NCBI RefSeq assembly: GCF_001544555.2
Contig: NZ_FCOK02000089.1
Coordinates: forward strand, 1 to 38,942
Reading direction: 5' to 3'
Length of the DNA stretch: 38,942 nucleotides
Origin: Caballeronia udeis
GTDB taxonomy: Bacteria > Pseudomonadota > Gammaproteobacteria > Burkholderiales > Burkholderiaceae
Positions within the stretch are counted from its first letter, which is position 1. Each line of letters opens with the position of its first letter. Made by a program: the position numbers and the translations under genes. Below are positions 23,930 through 32,908 of this stretch, in pieces. The notes beneath the pieces are model-generated. The model was not told the DNA's origin. It ran no database searches and saw nothing but the letters and a program-made list of their open reading frames with translations.

Positions 23930-24898
23930 TTAATCTTCGCGAAGGGCGCCGGCGGATGCCGTTGCCGCAGCAAGCGGCTTGGTCAGCTTCGCGGGGAGTT
24001 TGAATTCAACTTTTTCTTCGCGGCCGGACATCGTCGTGGCTTCAACGGGACCCAGCGCGCGCAGTGCATCAATAACGTGCTTGACCATTTCTTCCGGCGC
24101 GGATGCACCGGCCGTAATCCCGACAGTCTGCGCGTTCGCAAACCAGTCGGCTTTCAATTCCGAGCCGTCTGCCACGAGGTAGCTCGGCACACCGGTTTCG
24201 GCGCCGATCTCGCACAGACGATTCGAGTTGGAACTGTTTGTGGCGCCAACCACCAGCAAAACGTCAACTTGCTTGCTCAACTCGCGCACCGCCGCCTGGC
24301 GGTTTTGCGTGGCGTAGCAGATGTCGCGCGTGTCCGGGCCGACGATGTCCGTAAAACGGCGATGCAATGCGTCGATGATGTCGCGCGTGTCGTCCACCGA
24401 CAACGTGGTCTGCGTGACGTACGCGACGGGGGCGTCGACGGGCAGCGCAAGCGTTGCCACTTCAGCTTCGCTTTGCACGAGCACCACCGTGCCGGGAATC
24501 TGGCCGATGGTACCTTCCACCTCCGGATGCCCCGCATGGCCGATCAGGATCAGCGTGCGGCCTTGCGCGACATATTGCCGCCCTTGTACATGCACTTTCG
24601 TCACCAGCGGGCAAGTGGCGTCCAGCACGTCCAGGCCGCGCGCTTCCGCGTCGGCTTCCACCGTTCGCGCCACGCCGTGCGCGCTGAAAATAGCGACGGC
24701 GCCGTGTGGCACTTCGTCCAGTTCTTCGACGAAACGCGCGCCCTTGCTACGCAGATTGTCGACGACGTGCCGGTTGTGAACGATTTCATGGCGCACGTAG
24801 ACCGGCGCGCCATGTCGTTCAAGAGCGCGATCGACAATCTCGATCGCGCGGACCACGCCCGCACAAAAGCCGCGGGGTTGAGCAAGGATAATACGCAT
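23930..24898 (-). CDS. ispH: 4-hydroxy-3-methylbut-2-enyl diphosphate reductase IspH
   Basis: The last enzyme of the MEP pathway (322 residues), making isopentenyl and dimethylallyl diphosphate with a [4Fe-4S] cluster. The cluster cysteines are Cys12 (R-G-F-C-A-G), Cys96 (A-T-C-P-L) and Cys194 (D-I-C-Y-A-T). The active-site residues His41, His74, His124 and Glu126 are also in place. The start at 24898 begins the family sequence M-R-I-I-L-A-Q-P-R-G-F-C. It is the first gene of an operon with hpnH, which suggests the copy supplies precursors for hopanoids; Burkholderia-type genomes often carry more than one ispH, so it may not be the housekeeping copy. Confidence 0.95.
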   Translation of the reverse strand: MRIILAQPRGFCAGVVRAIEIVDRALERHGAPVYVRHEIVHNRHVVDNLRSKGARFVEELDEVPHGAVAIFSAHGVARTVEADAEARGLDVLDATCPLVTKVHVQGRQYVAQGRTLILIGHAGHPEVEGTIGQIPGTVVLVQSEAEVATLALPVDAPVAYVTQTTLSVDDTRDIIDALHRRFTDIVGPDTRDICYATQNRQAAVRELSKQVDVLLVVGATNSSNSNRLCEIGAETGVPSYLVADGSELKADWFANAQTVGITAGASAPEEMVKHVIDALRALGPVEATTMSGREEKVEFKLPAKLTKPLAAATASAGALRED

Positions 24899-25635
24899 AT
24901 TCGGGCGAACTCCGACTGGCGCGGGTTTCGAATGGAACCGGCTATTGGCTTCGATCACGCTTCGATCAAATCCGGTTGATTTGTTGTAAGCAAAATTAAA
25001 GCTTCTCGGAAAAAGCTTTCGGAAACAAGTGGCTGGAAACGGGCCATTCGTTTCAACTTTAAGGCCGAAGTTGACCGCGTATTCTAACTCGTTCAGTTTT
25101 TGGGTGCTTGTAAGAGGGTGTTTCCGTTTCTATCGACAGGGTTGAATTACTGCGCGGACGCGGAAGCCGGTAAACTAGCGATTCCCCGCGTTTCCCGCAA
25201 AGCGGTCTTTGAAGCGGCTTTTCAGCGGCTGTAGCACGCCCGGGGGAGTAGCCGGGCCGGCGCCGCGGCGCACGACCAAAGGCACCACGAAAGGCACGAC
25301 GAAACGCCCCGGATAAGCGGCCCGCCGGCCGGAACACCGGGGATCTGCGGCAGTCGAAGCATGGGCCCTGGCAACTGGATCATACGGAAGCTGAAGCGAA
25401 AGCAAAGCCAGGCCCGGGTTGGGGTGGGTGCCACAGAAGTCGCATGAGCGGTGGCATGAGCGCACCGGATTCGCTTGGGGTTCGCGCCTGGACCCTTCTC
25501 CAACCGGTTTTCGGGCAGCGCACGACAAGAATTTATACCGTGTAGAGTCGTTGCGCCTATCCAACATTTTCGCCGTTGTGTGAGCAGAATGTTGTCACGC
25601 GTCAGCGACCCTGCACGTACGACCTGCGTGTGTCG
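24899..25635. other. long divergent intergenic region ispH / hpnC
   Basis: About 740 bases without a convincing gene. The part next to ispH (24960-25150) is AT-richer and probably holds its promoter. It contains a small inverted repeat around AAAGCTT (about 24999-25020). The right part is GC-rich with short repeated AAAGGCACNACGAAA-like units near 25274-25300. Open frames here lack ribosome sites and protein-like composition. Confidence 0.4.
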
Positions 25636-26544
25636 ATGTCCATTCAGGCATCCGCGCGCCGTGTCGAATACCTGGACCGTGTCATGGAAGTCGACCACTA
25701 CGAAAATTTTCCGGTAGCCAGCGTTTTGCTGCCGAAACGGCTGCGTGCGCCGGTCGGCGTGATTTATCACGTCGCGCGCACGGCAGACGACATTGCCGAC
25801 GAAGGTGTCTTCGAACCGGCCGAACGCCACACCCGTCTCGCCGATTTCCGCGCAGGGCTGGACGCGGTCGCGGCCGGTGAGCCGGCGCCGGTTCATCCCA
25901 TGCTGTTCGAGAAGCTTGCCGGCACCGTCGCGCAATACGGGTTGCCGCTCGGCCCCTTCTACGATCTCGTCTCGGCGTTCGATCAGGACATCGACACCAC
26001 GCGTTACGCCGACTGGCCTGCGCTGATGGACTATTGCCGGCGCTCGGCGAATCCGGTCGGGCGGCTGATGCTGCATCTCTTCGACGCCAGCACGCCTGAA
26101 AACCTCGCCGATTCCGATGCGATCTGCACCGCGTTGCAGCTCATCAACTTCTGGCAGGACGTGGGTATCGACTGGAAGAAGAGCCGGATTTACCTGCCTT
26201 TATCCGACCTCGAGCGTTTCGGGGTGACCGAACGGCATATCGACGAGCAGATCTGCGACGACGCCTGGCGCGCGCTGATGCGCCATGAAGTCGACCACGC
26301 ACGCGCGATGATCGTGGGCGGCGCGCCGCTTGCTGTGCGCATGCCGGGCCGCTTCGGGCTGGAACTGTGCAGCGTCGTGCATGGCGGGTTGCGTATTCTT
26401 GAAAAGATCGAACAGGCCGACTACGACGTGTTCCGCAAGCGCCCGGTGCTGAAAGGCCCGGACTGGGTGGTGATCGGCGTGCGGTCGCTCGCCATGCGGT
26501 TGCGCGGCCGGGTGGGTGTGCAATTGCGCTCGGTCGAAAGCTGA
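25636..26544 (+). CDS. hpnC: squalene-synthase-like HpnC (hydroxysqualene synthase)
   Basis: A trans-isoprenyl diphosphate synthase-type enzyme of about 302 residues. In the three-step HpnC/D/E route HpnC converts presqualene diphosphate to hydroxysqualene. The first aspartate-rich motif is D-D-I-A-D-E (51-56), and the second lies in Q-L-I-N-F-W-Q-D-V-G-I-D-W. Y-E-N-F-P-V-A-S, K-S-R-I-Y-L-P-L and the G-I-D-W-K-K form of the second motif fit HpnC better than HpnD. The start is uncertain: ATG at 25636 (possibly GTG at 25630), with a weak ribosome site. hpnB follows 55 bases later. The partners hpnD and hpnE are outside the window. Confidence 0.9.
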   Translation: MSIQASARRVEYLDRVMEVDHYENFPVASVLLPKRLRAPVGVIYHVARTADDIADEGVFEPAERHTRLADFRAGLDAVAAGEPAPVHPMLFEKLAGTVAQYGLPLGPFYDLVSAFDQDIDTTRYADWPALMDYCRRSANPVGRLMLHLFDASTPENLADSDAICTALQLINFWQDVGIDWKKSRIYLPLSDLERFGVTERHIDEQICDDAWRALMRHEVDHARAMIVGGAPLAVRMPGRFGLELCSVVHGGLRILEKIEQADYDVFRKRPVLKGPDWVVIGVRSLAMRLRGRVGVQLRSVES

Positions 26545-26599
26545 CCTGACCTCGGTGTGCCGCCCTGTTGATGTTGAATCTGCCTAATCCGAATTGACG

Positions 26600-27787
26600 A
26601 TGCTCCTGATTGCCTGGTTGTCCCTCCTTGTCTGGCTTGTCCTGCTGTTTGGCCGCGGCGGTTTCTGGCGCGCGCAAGCCCTCGAACGGCTCAGCGAGAG
26701 TACCGTGCACGCCGTTGGCCAGGCCGAGATTGCGCGTCGCGGCGCGTGGCCGGCGGTCGTCGCGGTCGTGCCGGCGCGTAATGAAGCCGATGTGATCGCC
26801 CGCGCGGTGACGTCGCTGCTCGCGCAGGATTACGCGGGTTCGTTCCATCTGATCGTCGTCGACGACCACAGCACCGACGGCACCGCCGACGCTGCGCAGG
26901 CCGCCGCACGCGACGGCGGTTTCGAAGACCGTCTGACCGTGCTGACGGCCGCTCCCTTGCCGCCGGGCTGGTCCGGCAAGGTGTGGGCGCAGTCGCAGGG
27001 CATTGCGGCTATCGACGGGCTGGGTTTTCCGGCCGATTACCTGCTGCTGACCGACGCCGATATCCGTCATCCCGCCGACGCGGCCTCGCAACTCGTCGCG
27101 CGTGCGATCCTGGAAGATCGCGACCTGGTCTCGCTGATGGTGCGGCTGCGCAGCGATTCCTCATGGGAAAAGGCGTTGATCCCCGCGTTCGTGTTTTTCT
27201 TCGCGAAGCTGTATCCGTTCGCGTGGGTCAACAACGCGAGCAACCGCACGGCGGCCGCTGCGGGCGGTTGCATGATGGTGCGGCGCGCGGCGCTGGTGGA
27301 GGCGGGTGGAATTGAATCGATTCGCGGCGAACTGATCGACGATTGCAGCCTTGCTTCGCGCATCAAGTTTCGTAACGGCGCGAACGCAGCACGGCCGATC
27401 CGTCTGGACCTTGCCGCCGACAGCGAATCGCTGCGGCCTTACGACGACTGGCGCGAAATCTGGAACATGATCGCGCGCACGGCGTTCACGCAGTTGCGTT
27501 ATTCAGCGGTGCTGCTGGTCGGGACGGTGCTGGCGATGTGCGTGATTTATCTCGCGCCGCCCGTGGTTGCGTTGACCCTGGGTGCAAAGGGCTGGCCGGC
27601 GTGGCTCGCGTGGATCGCGATGTGCTGCGCGTATGCACCGATGCTGCGTTACTACCGCCGCTCCATTCTCTGGGCGCCGCTATTGCCGGTCATCGCGCTG
27701 TTTTATGTCAGCGCGACGGTTGGCTCAGCCATACGGTTCTGGCGCGGAAAGGGCGGGCAATGGAAGGCGCGGGTGCAGGCGCCTTGA
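26600..27787 (+). CDS. hpnB: hopene-associated glycosyltransferase HpnB
   Basis: A family 2 glycosyltransferase of 395 residues tied to hopanoid loci. A membrane helix is at the N-terminus (L-L-I-A-W-L-S-L-L-V-W-L-V-L-L-F). The GT-A domain follows: V-A-V-V-P-A-R-N-E-A-D-V-I-A-R, I-V-V-D-D-H-S-T-D-G-T, and the D-x-D site in L-L-T-D-A-D-I-R-H-P. The acceptor-side motif E-L-I-D-D-C-S-L-A appears later. Two or three membrane helices close the protein (A-V-L-L-V-G-T-V-L-A-M-C-V-I-Y, L-L-P-V-I-A-L-F-Y-V-S-A). The sugar and acceptor are not known. A TTG at 26594 is an alternative start. It is co-directional with hpnC. Confidence 0.92.
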   Translation: MLLIAWLSLLVWLVLLFGRGGFWRAQALERLSESTVHAVGQAEIARRGAWPAVVAVVPARNEADVIARAVTSLLAQDYAGSFHLIVVDDHSTDGTADAAQAAARDGGFEDRLTVLTAAPLPPGWSGKVWAQSQGIAAIDGLGFPADYLLLTDADIRHPADAASQLVARAILEDRDLVSLMVRLRSDSSWEKALIPAFVFFFAKLYPFAWVNNASNRTAAAAGGCMMVRRAALVEAGGIESIRGELIDDCSLASRIKFRNGANAARPIRLDLAADSESLRPYDDWREIWNMIARTAFTQLRYSAVLLVGTVLAMCVIYLAPPVVALTLGAKGWPAWLAWIAMCCAYAPMLRYYRRSILWAPLLPVIALFYVSATVGSAIRFWRGKGGQWKARVQAP

Positions 27788-27795
27788 CCTGACCT

Positions 27796-27815
27796 GAAGG
27801 CTGAAGGCTGAAGGC
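27796..27815. repeat. short tandem repeat after hpnB
   Basis: A seven-base unit (CTGAAGG) is repeated three times in tandem just past the hpnB stop, between convergent genes. It does not form a hairpin and its role is unknown. Confidence 0.5.
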
Positions 27816-27864
27816 GAGCCGCGCGCGGAAGGATGTATAGCCGATCGCGCCCGCCCGGTTCAAC

Positions 27865-28353
27865 TCACCGTTTTGTGAGCATCGCGTACATCTCGATCAC
27901 CATGTCGGGTGAGAACTGGAACGGCACCCAGCCGTGTCCGGTATGGCGCAACACCAGCAAACGGTCACCGTTCGCATAACGCTGCGTGGCCATCACCGGG
28001 TTTTTCGTCGCGACAAAGCGCCAGCCGGGGGGCAGGCCGCCCGGCTGTTCGACGTCCATCGAAGCGCGTGCGTTGGACAACTCCTCGATCAACTCCGATA
28101 CCCCTTCGGGGTTCAACGCCACCGATACCCCGCCAATCGTCATCGCGATCACGTTCTTTTCAGGGCGTGAGACGTTGAGCGTGGGTTTTTCTTCAACAAC
28201 GGGCTCAGCAGCCGTCGTTGCCGGGTCAACAGCAGCGTCAGAGTCAGCAACAGAAGCAGTGGAAGATTCAGGAGAAGCGGGAATGGAAGCGGCGGCCAGA
28301 ATCAACTCATCGAGGCTTGATTCCAGCGCGCCGAGCTGGTCGGTTAAGTTCAT
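27865..28353 (-). CDS. hypothetical protein, 162 aa
   Basis: I do not recognise a named family. Residues 1-20 look like a short amphipathic helix (L-T-D-Q-L-G-A-L-E-S-S-L-D-E-L-I). Residues 20-60 are a low-complexity Ala/Ser/Glu/Pro linker. The rest is a folded domain with strands and helices (V-I-A-M-T-I-G-G-V-S-V-A-L-N-P-E-G-V-S-E-L-I-E-E-L, then G-W-R-F-V-A-T, R-L-L-V-L-R-H-T-G-H-G-W-V-P-F-Q-F and M-V-I-E-M-Y-A-M-L). No signal peptide is present. It is convergent with hpnB and downstream of hpnA on the same strand, so it may be read through from hpnA. No link to hopanoids can be shown. Confidence 0.6.
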   Translation of the reverse strand: MNLTDQLGALESSLDELILAAASIPASPESSTASVADSDAAVDPATTAAEPVVEEKPTLNVSRPEKNVIAMTIGGVSVALNPEGVSELIEELSNARASMDVEQPGGLPPGWRFVATKNPVMATQRYANGDRLLVLRHTGHGWVPFQFSPDMVIEMYAMLTKR

Positions 28354-28510
28354 GCGTTGTTTGCCTTGCTAGCCTTGCATCGAACCTGCGATTTTAACTG
28401 CTGCGTACCGCGCAACGTCGCCACACGTTGTAACAAAATGCGTGTAAGGCGCTAAAAATGCCATCAAAACAACAGGCAACGCGGGCCGCGAGTCATCGCT
28501 TCATCGCGCT

Positions 28511-29533
28511 TCATCGTTTCAGGTAGCCATTCGCGCGAAACCAGTCCAGCGCGTGACTCAGGCCTTCGCCATACGGCCGCGCCTTGTACCCCAGTTCCCG
28601 CTCCGCTTTCGCCGACGTGAAGTACATCTTGTTCTTCGACATCCTCAAGCCATCGACGGTAACAAACGGCTCCTTGCCGCTGAACTTGGCGTAAAGCTCC
28701 GCGCCGATCGCGAGCGGATACAGCGGGCCGCGCGGCAGCTTGATGGTCGGCGGCTTGCGTCCGGCAAGTCCGGCGATGTCCGCCAGCATCTGCTGCAGCG
28801 ACAGGTTTTCGCCGCCGAGAATATAGCGTTCGCCGATCACCCCGCGCTCAAGCGCCAGGAAGTGGCCGTTCGCCACGTCGTCCACATGCACGAGGTTCAG
28901 GCCGGTATCGACGAAAGCGGGGATCTTCCCCGTCGCCGCTTCCACGATGATCCGTCCGGTCGGCGTCGGCTTGACGTCGCGCGGACCGATCGGCGTGGAC
29001 GGATTCACGATCACCGCCGGCAAGCCGTCATTCGCGACCATGCGCTCGACCGCGCGCTCCGCGAGCACCTTGCTGCGCTTGTATGCGCCAATGGTCTGGT
29101 GGGCCTGGGCAGGCTTCGTTTCATCGACGATCTCACCCGCCGGACTCACCTTCAGCGTCGCGACGCTGCTCGTGTACACGATCCGCTCGACCCCCTCGGC
29201 CAGCGCCGCGCGCATGGTGGCCTCGGTGCCTTCCAGGTTTGCGCGCTCGATTTCTCCCGGGTCCCGCGCCCAGATGCGGTAGTCAGCCGCGACGTGCAGC
29301 AGGTAGCGCACGCCTTTCATGGCGGCGCGCATGGAGGCCTCGTCGCGCATGTCGCCGATCACGACTTCGGCGTCGAGACCTTCGAGGTTCTGCCGGGAAC
29401 TAGTCTTGCGTATGACTACGCGAACGTCAAAACCGCGCTCCCGCGCGATGCGCGCCACCGCCGATCCGACGAATCCGGATGCGCCGGTGACGAGCACGCG
29501 CCCACGGGCATACCCACTTAACGGGTCAGTCAT
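28511..29533 (-). CDS. hpnA: hopanoid-associated sugar epimerase HpnA
   Basis: An extended short-chain dehydrogenase of 340 residues found in hopanoid loci. The NAD(P)-binding loop is T-G-A-S-G-F-V-G-S-A (residues 16-25). The catalytic Tyr/Lys pair is in G-A-Y-K-R-S-K-V-L-A-E-R-A, and the preceding Ser is in Y-T-S-S-V-A. N-P-S-T-P-I-G-P-R-D-V-K-P-T-P-T-G and L-V-H-V-D-D-V-A-N-G-H are family hallmarks. The start at 29533 has GAGG five bases upstream; the frame is open further but without family sequence. It is divergent from the signalling operon. Its reaction is not established; a role in hopanoid head-group sugars is inferred from co-occurrence. Confidence 0.92.
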   Translation of the reverse strand: MTDPLSGYARGRVLVTGASGFVGSAVARIARERGFDVRVVIRKTSSRQNLEGLDAEVVIGDMRDEASMRAAMKGVRYLLHVAADYRIWARDPGEIERANLEGTEATMRAALAEGVERIVYTSSVATLKVSPAGEIVDETKPAQAHQTIGAYKRSKVLAERAVERMVANDGLPAVIVNPSTPIGPRDVKPTPTGRIIVEAATGKIPAFVDTGLNLVHVDDVANGHFLALERGVIGERYILGGENLSLQQMLADIAGLAGRKPPTIKLPRGPLYPLAIGAELYAKFSGKEPFVTVDGLRMSKNKMYFTSAKAERELGYKARPYGEGLSHALDWFRANGYLKR

Positions 29534-29594
29534 TTTTGCCTCTATTTTGTCTTGCAAAGGTAACAGTTGCGCGTCTTCCGAAGCGTGCCGATCG

Positions 29595-29627
29595 GCCGCC
29601 AACCCATATATGACAAGGGTTGGCGGC
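29595..29627. promoter_or_regulatory. 11-bp perfect inverted repeat between hpnA and the kinase operon
   Basis: GCCGCCAACCC at 29595-29605 is repeated inverted at 29617-29627 around an 11-base AT-rich spacer. It lies midway between two divergent starts (29533 and 29693). There is no T-run, so it is more likely an operator or a 5'-leader hairpin of the kinase transcript than a terminator. Confidence 0.55.
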
Positions 29628-29692
29628 TCGTGCTATGGTCCGGTGCGGCTTAAGTCCGCCCGACCCCAAATTTAAAGAAAAGTCTTCAGCCA

Positions 29693-32600
29693 ATGTTCAT
29701 AGACAGTCGAAATCGATCCGCGTGGCTGACTTTCGCGATCGCGATGTTGCTCCTGATCGTGTTTGCGGCCGACTGGCTCACGCCGCTGCGCGTAGCCATC
29801 TGGGTGTTCTACATACTGCCGGTCGCGCTCTGCATGTGGGTTGACCGGCCCAACATGCCACTCATCGCTGCCGGCGCGGCCTCCGTGCTGACGTTCGCGG
29901 GTTATCTCCTCTCGAACGCCGACGCGCTTGCCGGCCCGATCGTGCTGCAGCTCAACCGCGTGATCGGCGTGATCGTGATGTTCGTGCTGGCAGGCGTGGG
30001 GCATCTCTATATCAAAACACGGCTGAACCTGCAACGCAGCGCATGGCTGAAGCAGGGAGAAGTCCAGATTGGTTTGCAGATGCGCGGCGATCTCGATCCC
30101 GCGGCGATCGGCAATGGCATCCTCCGCTCGCTCGTGCCGTATGTGGGCGCGCATGTCGCCGTGCTGTACAGCCGCGAAGGCGACACGCTCGAGCGCGTTG
30201 CCGCGTGGGCGCTGCCTGCTGAAAGCGCGGTGCCGCAACGGATCGCGCGGGGCGAGGGGCTGCTTGGGCAGGTGCTCGACGAGAAGCGCTTGATCGAGGT
30301 CAGGGGTGCGGGCGCGGATTTCCTGACGGTGGGCTCGGCGCTGGGATCGGCGCCTGCGAGCCATTGCGTGGTCGCGCCCATGATGGCGGACGGCGAAGTG
30401 ACGGGCGTGCTGGAAGTGGGTTTTATCGGCGATGAGAGCGCGGTGGACGACGCCCGCGACTTGCTCGAAGACGCCGCCGAGACCATGGGCATGGCGCTGC
30501 GTTCGGCGCAGTATCGCTCGCGGATGGTCGAGTTGCTGGGGGAAACGCAGCGCCAGAGCGAGGAGTTGCAGGTTCAGCAGGAAGAGCTGCGGGTATCGAA
30601 TGAAGAGCTCGAGGAGCGCGGCCGGATATTGATGGAAACGCAGGCGCGGCTTGAAACGCAGCAGGCCGAGCTTGAGCAGACCAACGTGCATCTCGAGGAA
30701 TACACGCAGCACCTCGAGCGGCAGAAAGTCGAACTGGTGCGCGCGCAGAAGGCGCTGGAAGCGAACGCGCTCGCGCTTGAGCGGGCAAGCCAGTACAAGT
30801 CCGAATTCCTCGCGAACATGTCGCACGAGTTGCGCACGCCGCTGAACAGTTCACTGATCCTCGCGAAGCTTTTGCAGGACAACAAGCACGGCAATCTCTC
30901 GGACGAACAGGTGCGTTACGCCGCGACCATTCATTCGTCGAACAGCGACCTGCTGTCGCTGATCAACGACATCCTGGATCTGTCGAAGGTGGAGGCAGGG
31001 CAGATGGACGTGCAGTTCGCGCCGGTTGCCATCGACGGGATCTTGCAGTCATTGCGGCAATCCTTCGCGCCGATCGCCGACTCGAAGCGCCTGAAGCTCG
31101 TGACCGAACGCGCGGAAGGCGTGCAGGAGTATTTCGTCACCGATAACCAGCGCCTCCAGCAGATCCTGCGCAACTTGTTGTCGAACGCGTTCAAGTTCAC
31201 CGAGCGGGGTCAGGTGACGGTTTCGGTGCACAAGGCAGACAACGACGAAAACGCATTGCGCTTCGATGTGCGCGACACGGGCATAGGCATTGCGCGCGAC
31301 AAGCAGGACCTTATTTTCCAGGCCTTCCAGCAAGCCGATGGTACGACCAGCCGCAAGTACGGCGGCAGCGGCCTGGGTTTGTCGATATCGCGGGAGTTCT
31401 CGCGGTTGCTGGGCGGCTCGGTCAGCGTGGCGAGCGAGCCGGGCAAAGGCAGTGTGTTTTCGGTCACGCTGCCGCTGGCTGTTCGCGAGGGAACGGTCAC
31501 CACCAAACTCGATGTGATCGGGCATATGCGGGAGCCGGAGACCGCGGTGGCGGATACGTCCCCGGGAATCGCCACCCTCGTGCAGAGCCACGCGCCCGCG
31601 CATCTGGCGGCAATGGCATCGGCTTCTTCTTCTCTTGACCCGTCATCCTGGCGCGCGCCGAATCCGACCTACCCGGCGCCGCAGCCTATTCCCGACGACC
31701 GCGCCAACCGCAAGCGCCCGGACCGCGTGATCCTCGCGATTGAAGACGACTTGCGTTTTGCGCACATCCTGCACGACCTCGCGCATGAACTCGAATTCGA
31801 CTTCGTGCACGCGACCACCGCAAGCCAGGGTGTGGAACTGGCCCGCGACCTGCAGCCGAACGGCATCCTGCTCGACGTAGGTTTGCCCGACCAGTCGGGC
31901 CTGACCGTGCTCGAATGGCTCAAGCACGATCCGCTCACGCGCCACATTCCGATTCACATCGTGTCATCGACGGATCATGCCGATGTCGCGCTGCATCTCG
32001 GCGCGATCGGCTATACGCTCAAGCCGAGCGCACGCGACACGCTGGCGGGCGCGATCCGCAAGCTCGAAGCGCGCTCGGCGCAAGGCATGCGGCGCGTGCT
32101 GGTGGTCGAGGACGACCCCGCGCTGCGCCAGAGCATCCATGCATTGCTGAAAAGCGAAACGGTCGAGATCGTGGAAGCCGGGACGATTGCAGAGGCGCTG
32201 GAGCAGATGAATCGCGCGACCTTCGACTGCATCGTGATGGATCTCGCCCTGCCGGACGGCTCGGGGTATGACTTGCTGGAACGGGTATCGACGGTACAGG
32301 AACATGCGTCGCCACCGGTGATCGTGTACACGGGGCGCGTGTTGTCGCCGGATGAGGAGCAGCGCCTGCGCCGTTATTCCAAGTCGATCATCATCAAGGG
32401 CGCGAAGTCGCCGGAACGGCTGGTGGACGAAGTGACGTTGTTCCTGCACAGCGTGGAGAGCGCGTTGCCGCCCGAGCAGCAGCGCATGCTGCGCGCGGCG
32501 CGCCAGCGTGACGACGTGTTCGAGGGCCGCACCATCCTGCTGGCCGAAGACGACGTCCGCAATATCTTCGCGCTGTCGCACGTGATCGAGCCGCTGGGGG

Positions 32601-32896
32601 CCAAGCTGGAGATCGCGCGCAATGGCCGTGAGGCGCTGGATTCACTCGCTCGCCATCCGGAGATCGATCTCGTGCTGATGGACATCATGATGCCGGAAAT
32701 GGACGGGTTCGCCGCCATGACCGAGATTCGCAGGAACGCCGACCATGCGCGTCTGCCGATCATCGCGCTGACCGCGAAAGCCATGGCGAGTGATCGCCAG
32801 AAGTGCCTGGAAGCTGGCGCGGACGACTATATTTCGAAGCCGATCGATGTCGACAAGCTGGTGTCGCTGTGTCGGGTCTGGTTGCGCCAACGGTAG
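29693..32896 (+). CDS. hybrid sensor histidine kinase, GAF-HisKA-HATPase-REC-REC-REC
   Basis: A 1067-residue hybrid kinase. Residues 10-105 hold about four membrane helices, so it is an inner-membrane protein with little periplasmic sequence. A GAF-type sensor domain spans about 130-270. A long coiled coil (280-370, rich in E-E-L and Q-A-E-L repeats) leads to the HisKA box with His378 (S-H-E-L-R-T-P-L-N). The ATPase domain has N-L-L-S-N-A-F-K-F-T, D-T-G-I-G-I-A and G-S-G-L-G-L-S-I. After a Pro-rich linker come three receiver domains with phospho-acceptor Asp728, Asp850 and Asp997. The signal is unknown. CheR-, CheB- and kinase genes follow closely, so it heads a signalling operon. Confidence 0.92.
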   Translation: MFIDSRNRSAWLTFAIAMLLLIVFAADWLTPLRVAIWVFYILPVALCMWVDRPNMPLIAAGAASVLTFAGYLLSNADALAGPIVLQLNRVIGVIVMFVLAGVGHLYIKTRLNLQRSAWLKQGEVQIGLQMRGDLDPAAIGNGILRSLVPYVGAHVAVLYSREGDTLERVAAWALPAESAVPQRIARGEGLLGQVLDEKRLIEVRGAGADFLTVGSALGSAPASHCVVAPMMADGEVTGVLEVGFIGDESAVDDARDLLEDAAETMGMALRSAQYRSRMVELLGETQRQSEELQVQQEELRVSNEELEERGRILMETQARLETQQAELEQTNVHLEEYTQHLERQKVELVRAQKALEANALALERASQYKSEFLANMSHELRTPLNSSLILAKLLQDNKHGNLSDEQVRYAATIHSSNSDLLSLINDILDLSKVEAGQMDVQFAPVAIDGILQSLRQSFAPIADSKRLKLVTERAEGVQEYFVTDNQRLQQILRNLLSNAFKFTERGQVTVSVHKADNDENALRFDVRDTGIGIARDKQDLIFQAFQQADGTTSRKYGGSGLGLSISREFSRLLGGSVSVASEPGKGSVFSVTLPLAVREGTVTTKLDVIGHMREPETAVADTSPGIATLVQSHAPAHLAAMASASSSLDPSSWRAPNPTYPAPQPIPDDRANRKRPDRVILAIEDDLRFAHILHDLAHELEFDFVHATTASQGVELARDLQPNGILLDVGLPDQSGLTVLEWLKHDPLTRHIPIHIVSSTDHADVALHLGAIGYTLKPSARDTLAGAIRKLEARSAQGMRRVLVVEDDPALRQSIHALLKSETVEIVEAGTIAEALEQMNRATFDCIVMDLALPDGSGYDLLERVSTVQEHASPPVIVYTGRVLSPDEEQRLRRYSKSIIIKGAKSPERLVDEVTLFLHSVESALPPEQQRMLRAARQRDDVFEGRTILLAEDDVRNIFALSHVIEPLGAKLEIARNGREALDSLARHPEIDLVLMDIMMPEMDGFAAMTEIRRNADHARLPIIALTAKAMASDRQKCLEAGADDYISKPIDVDKLVSLCRVWLRQR

Positions 32897-32908
32897 CCAG
32901 GATCTGCC

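Noticed and set aside
25222..26076. Minus-strand frame overlapping hpnC and the gap before it
   Set aside because: Most of it is antisense to hpnC and its composition is that of a shadow frame.
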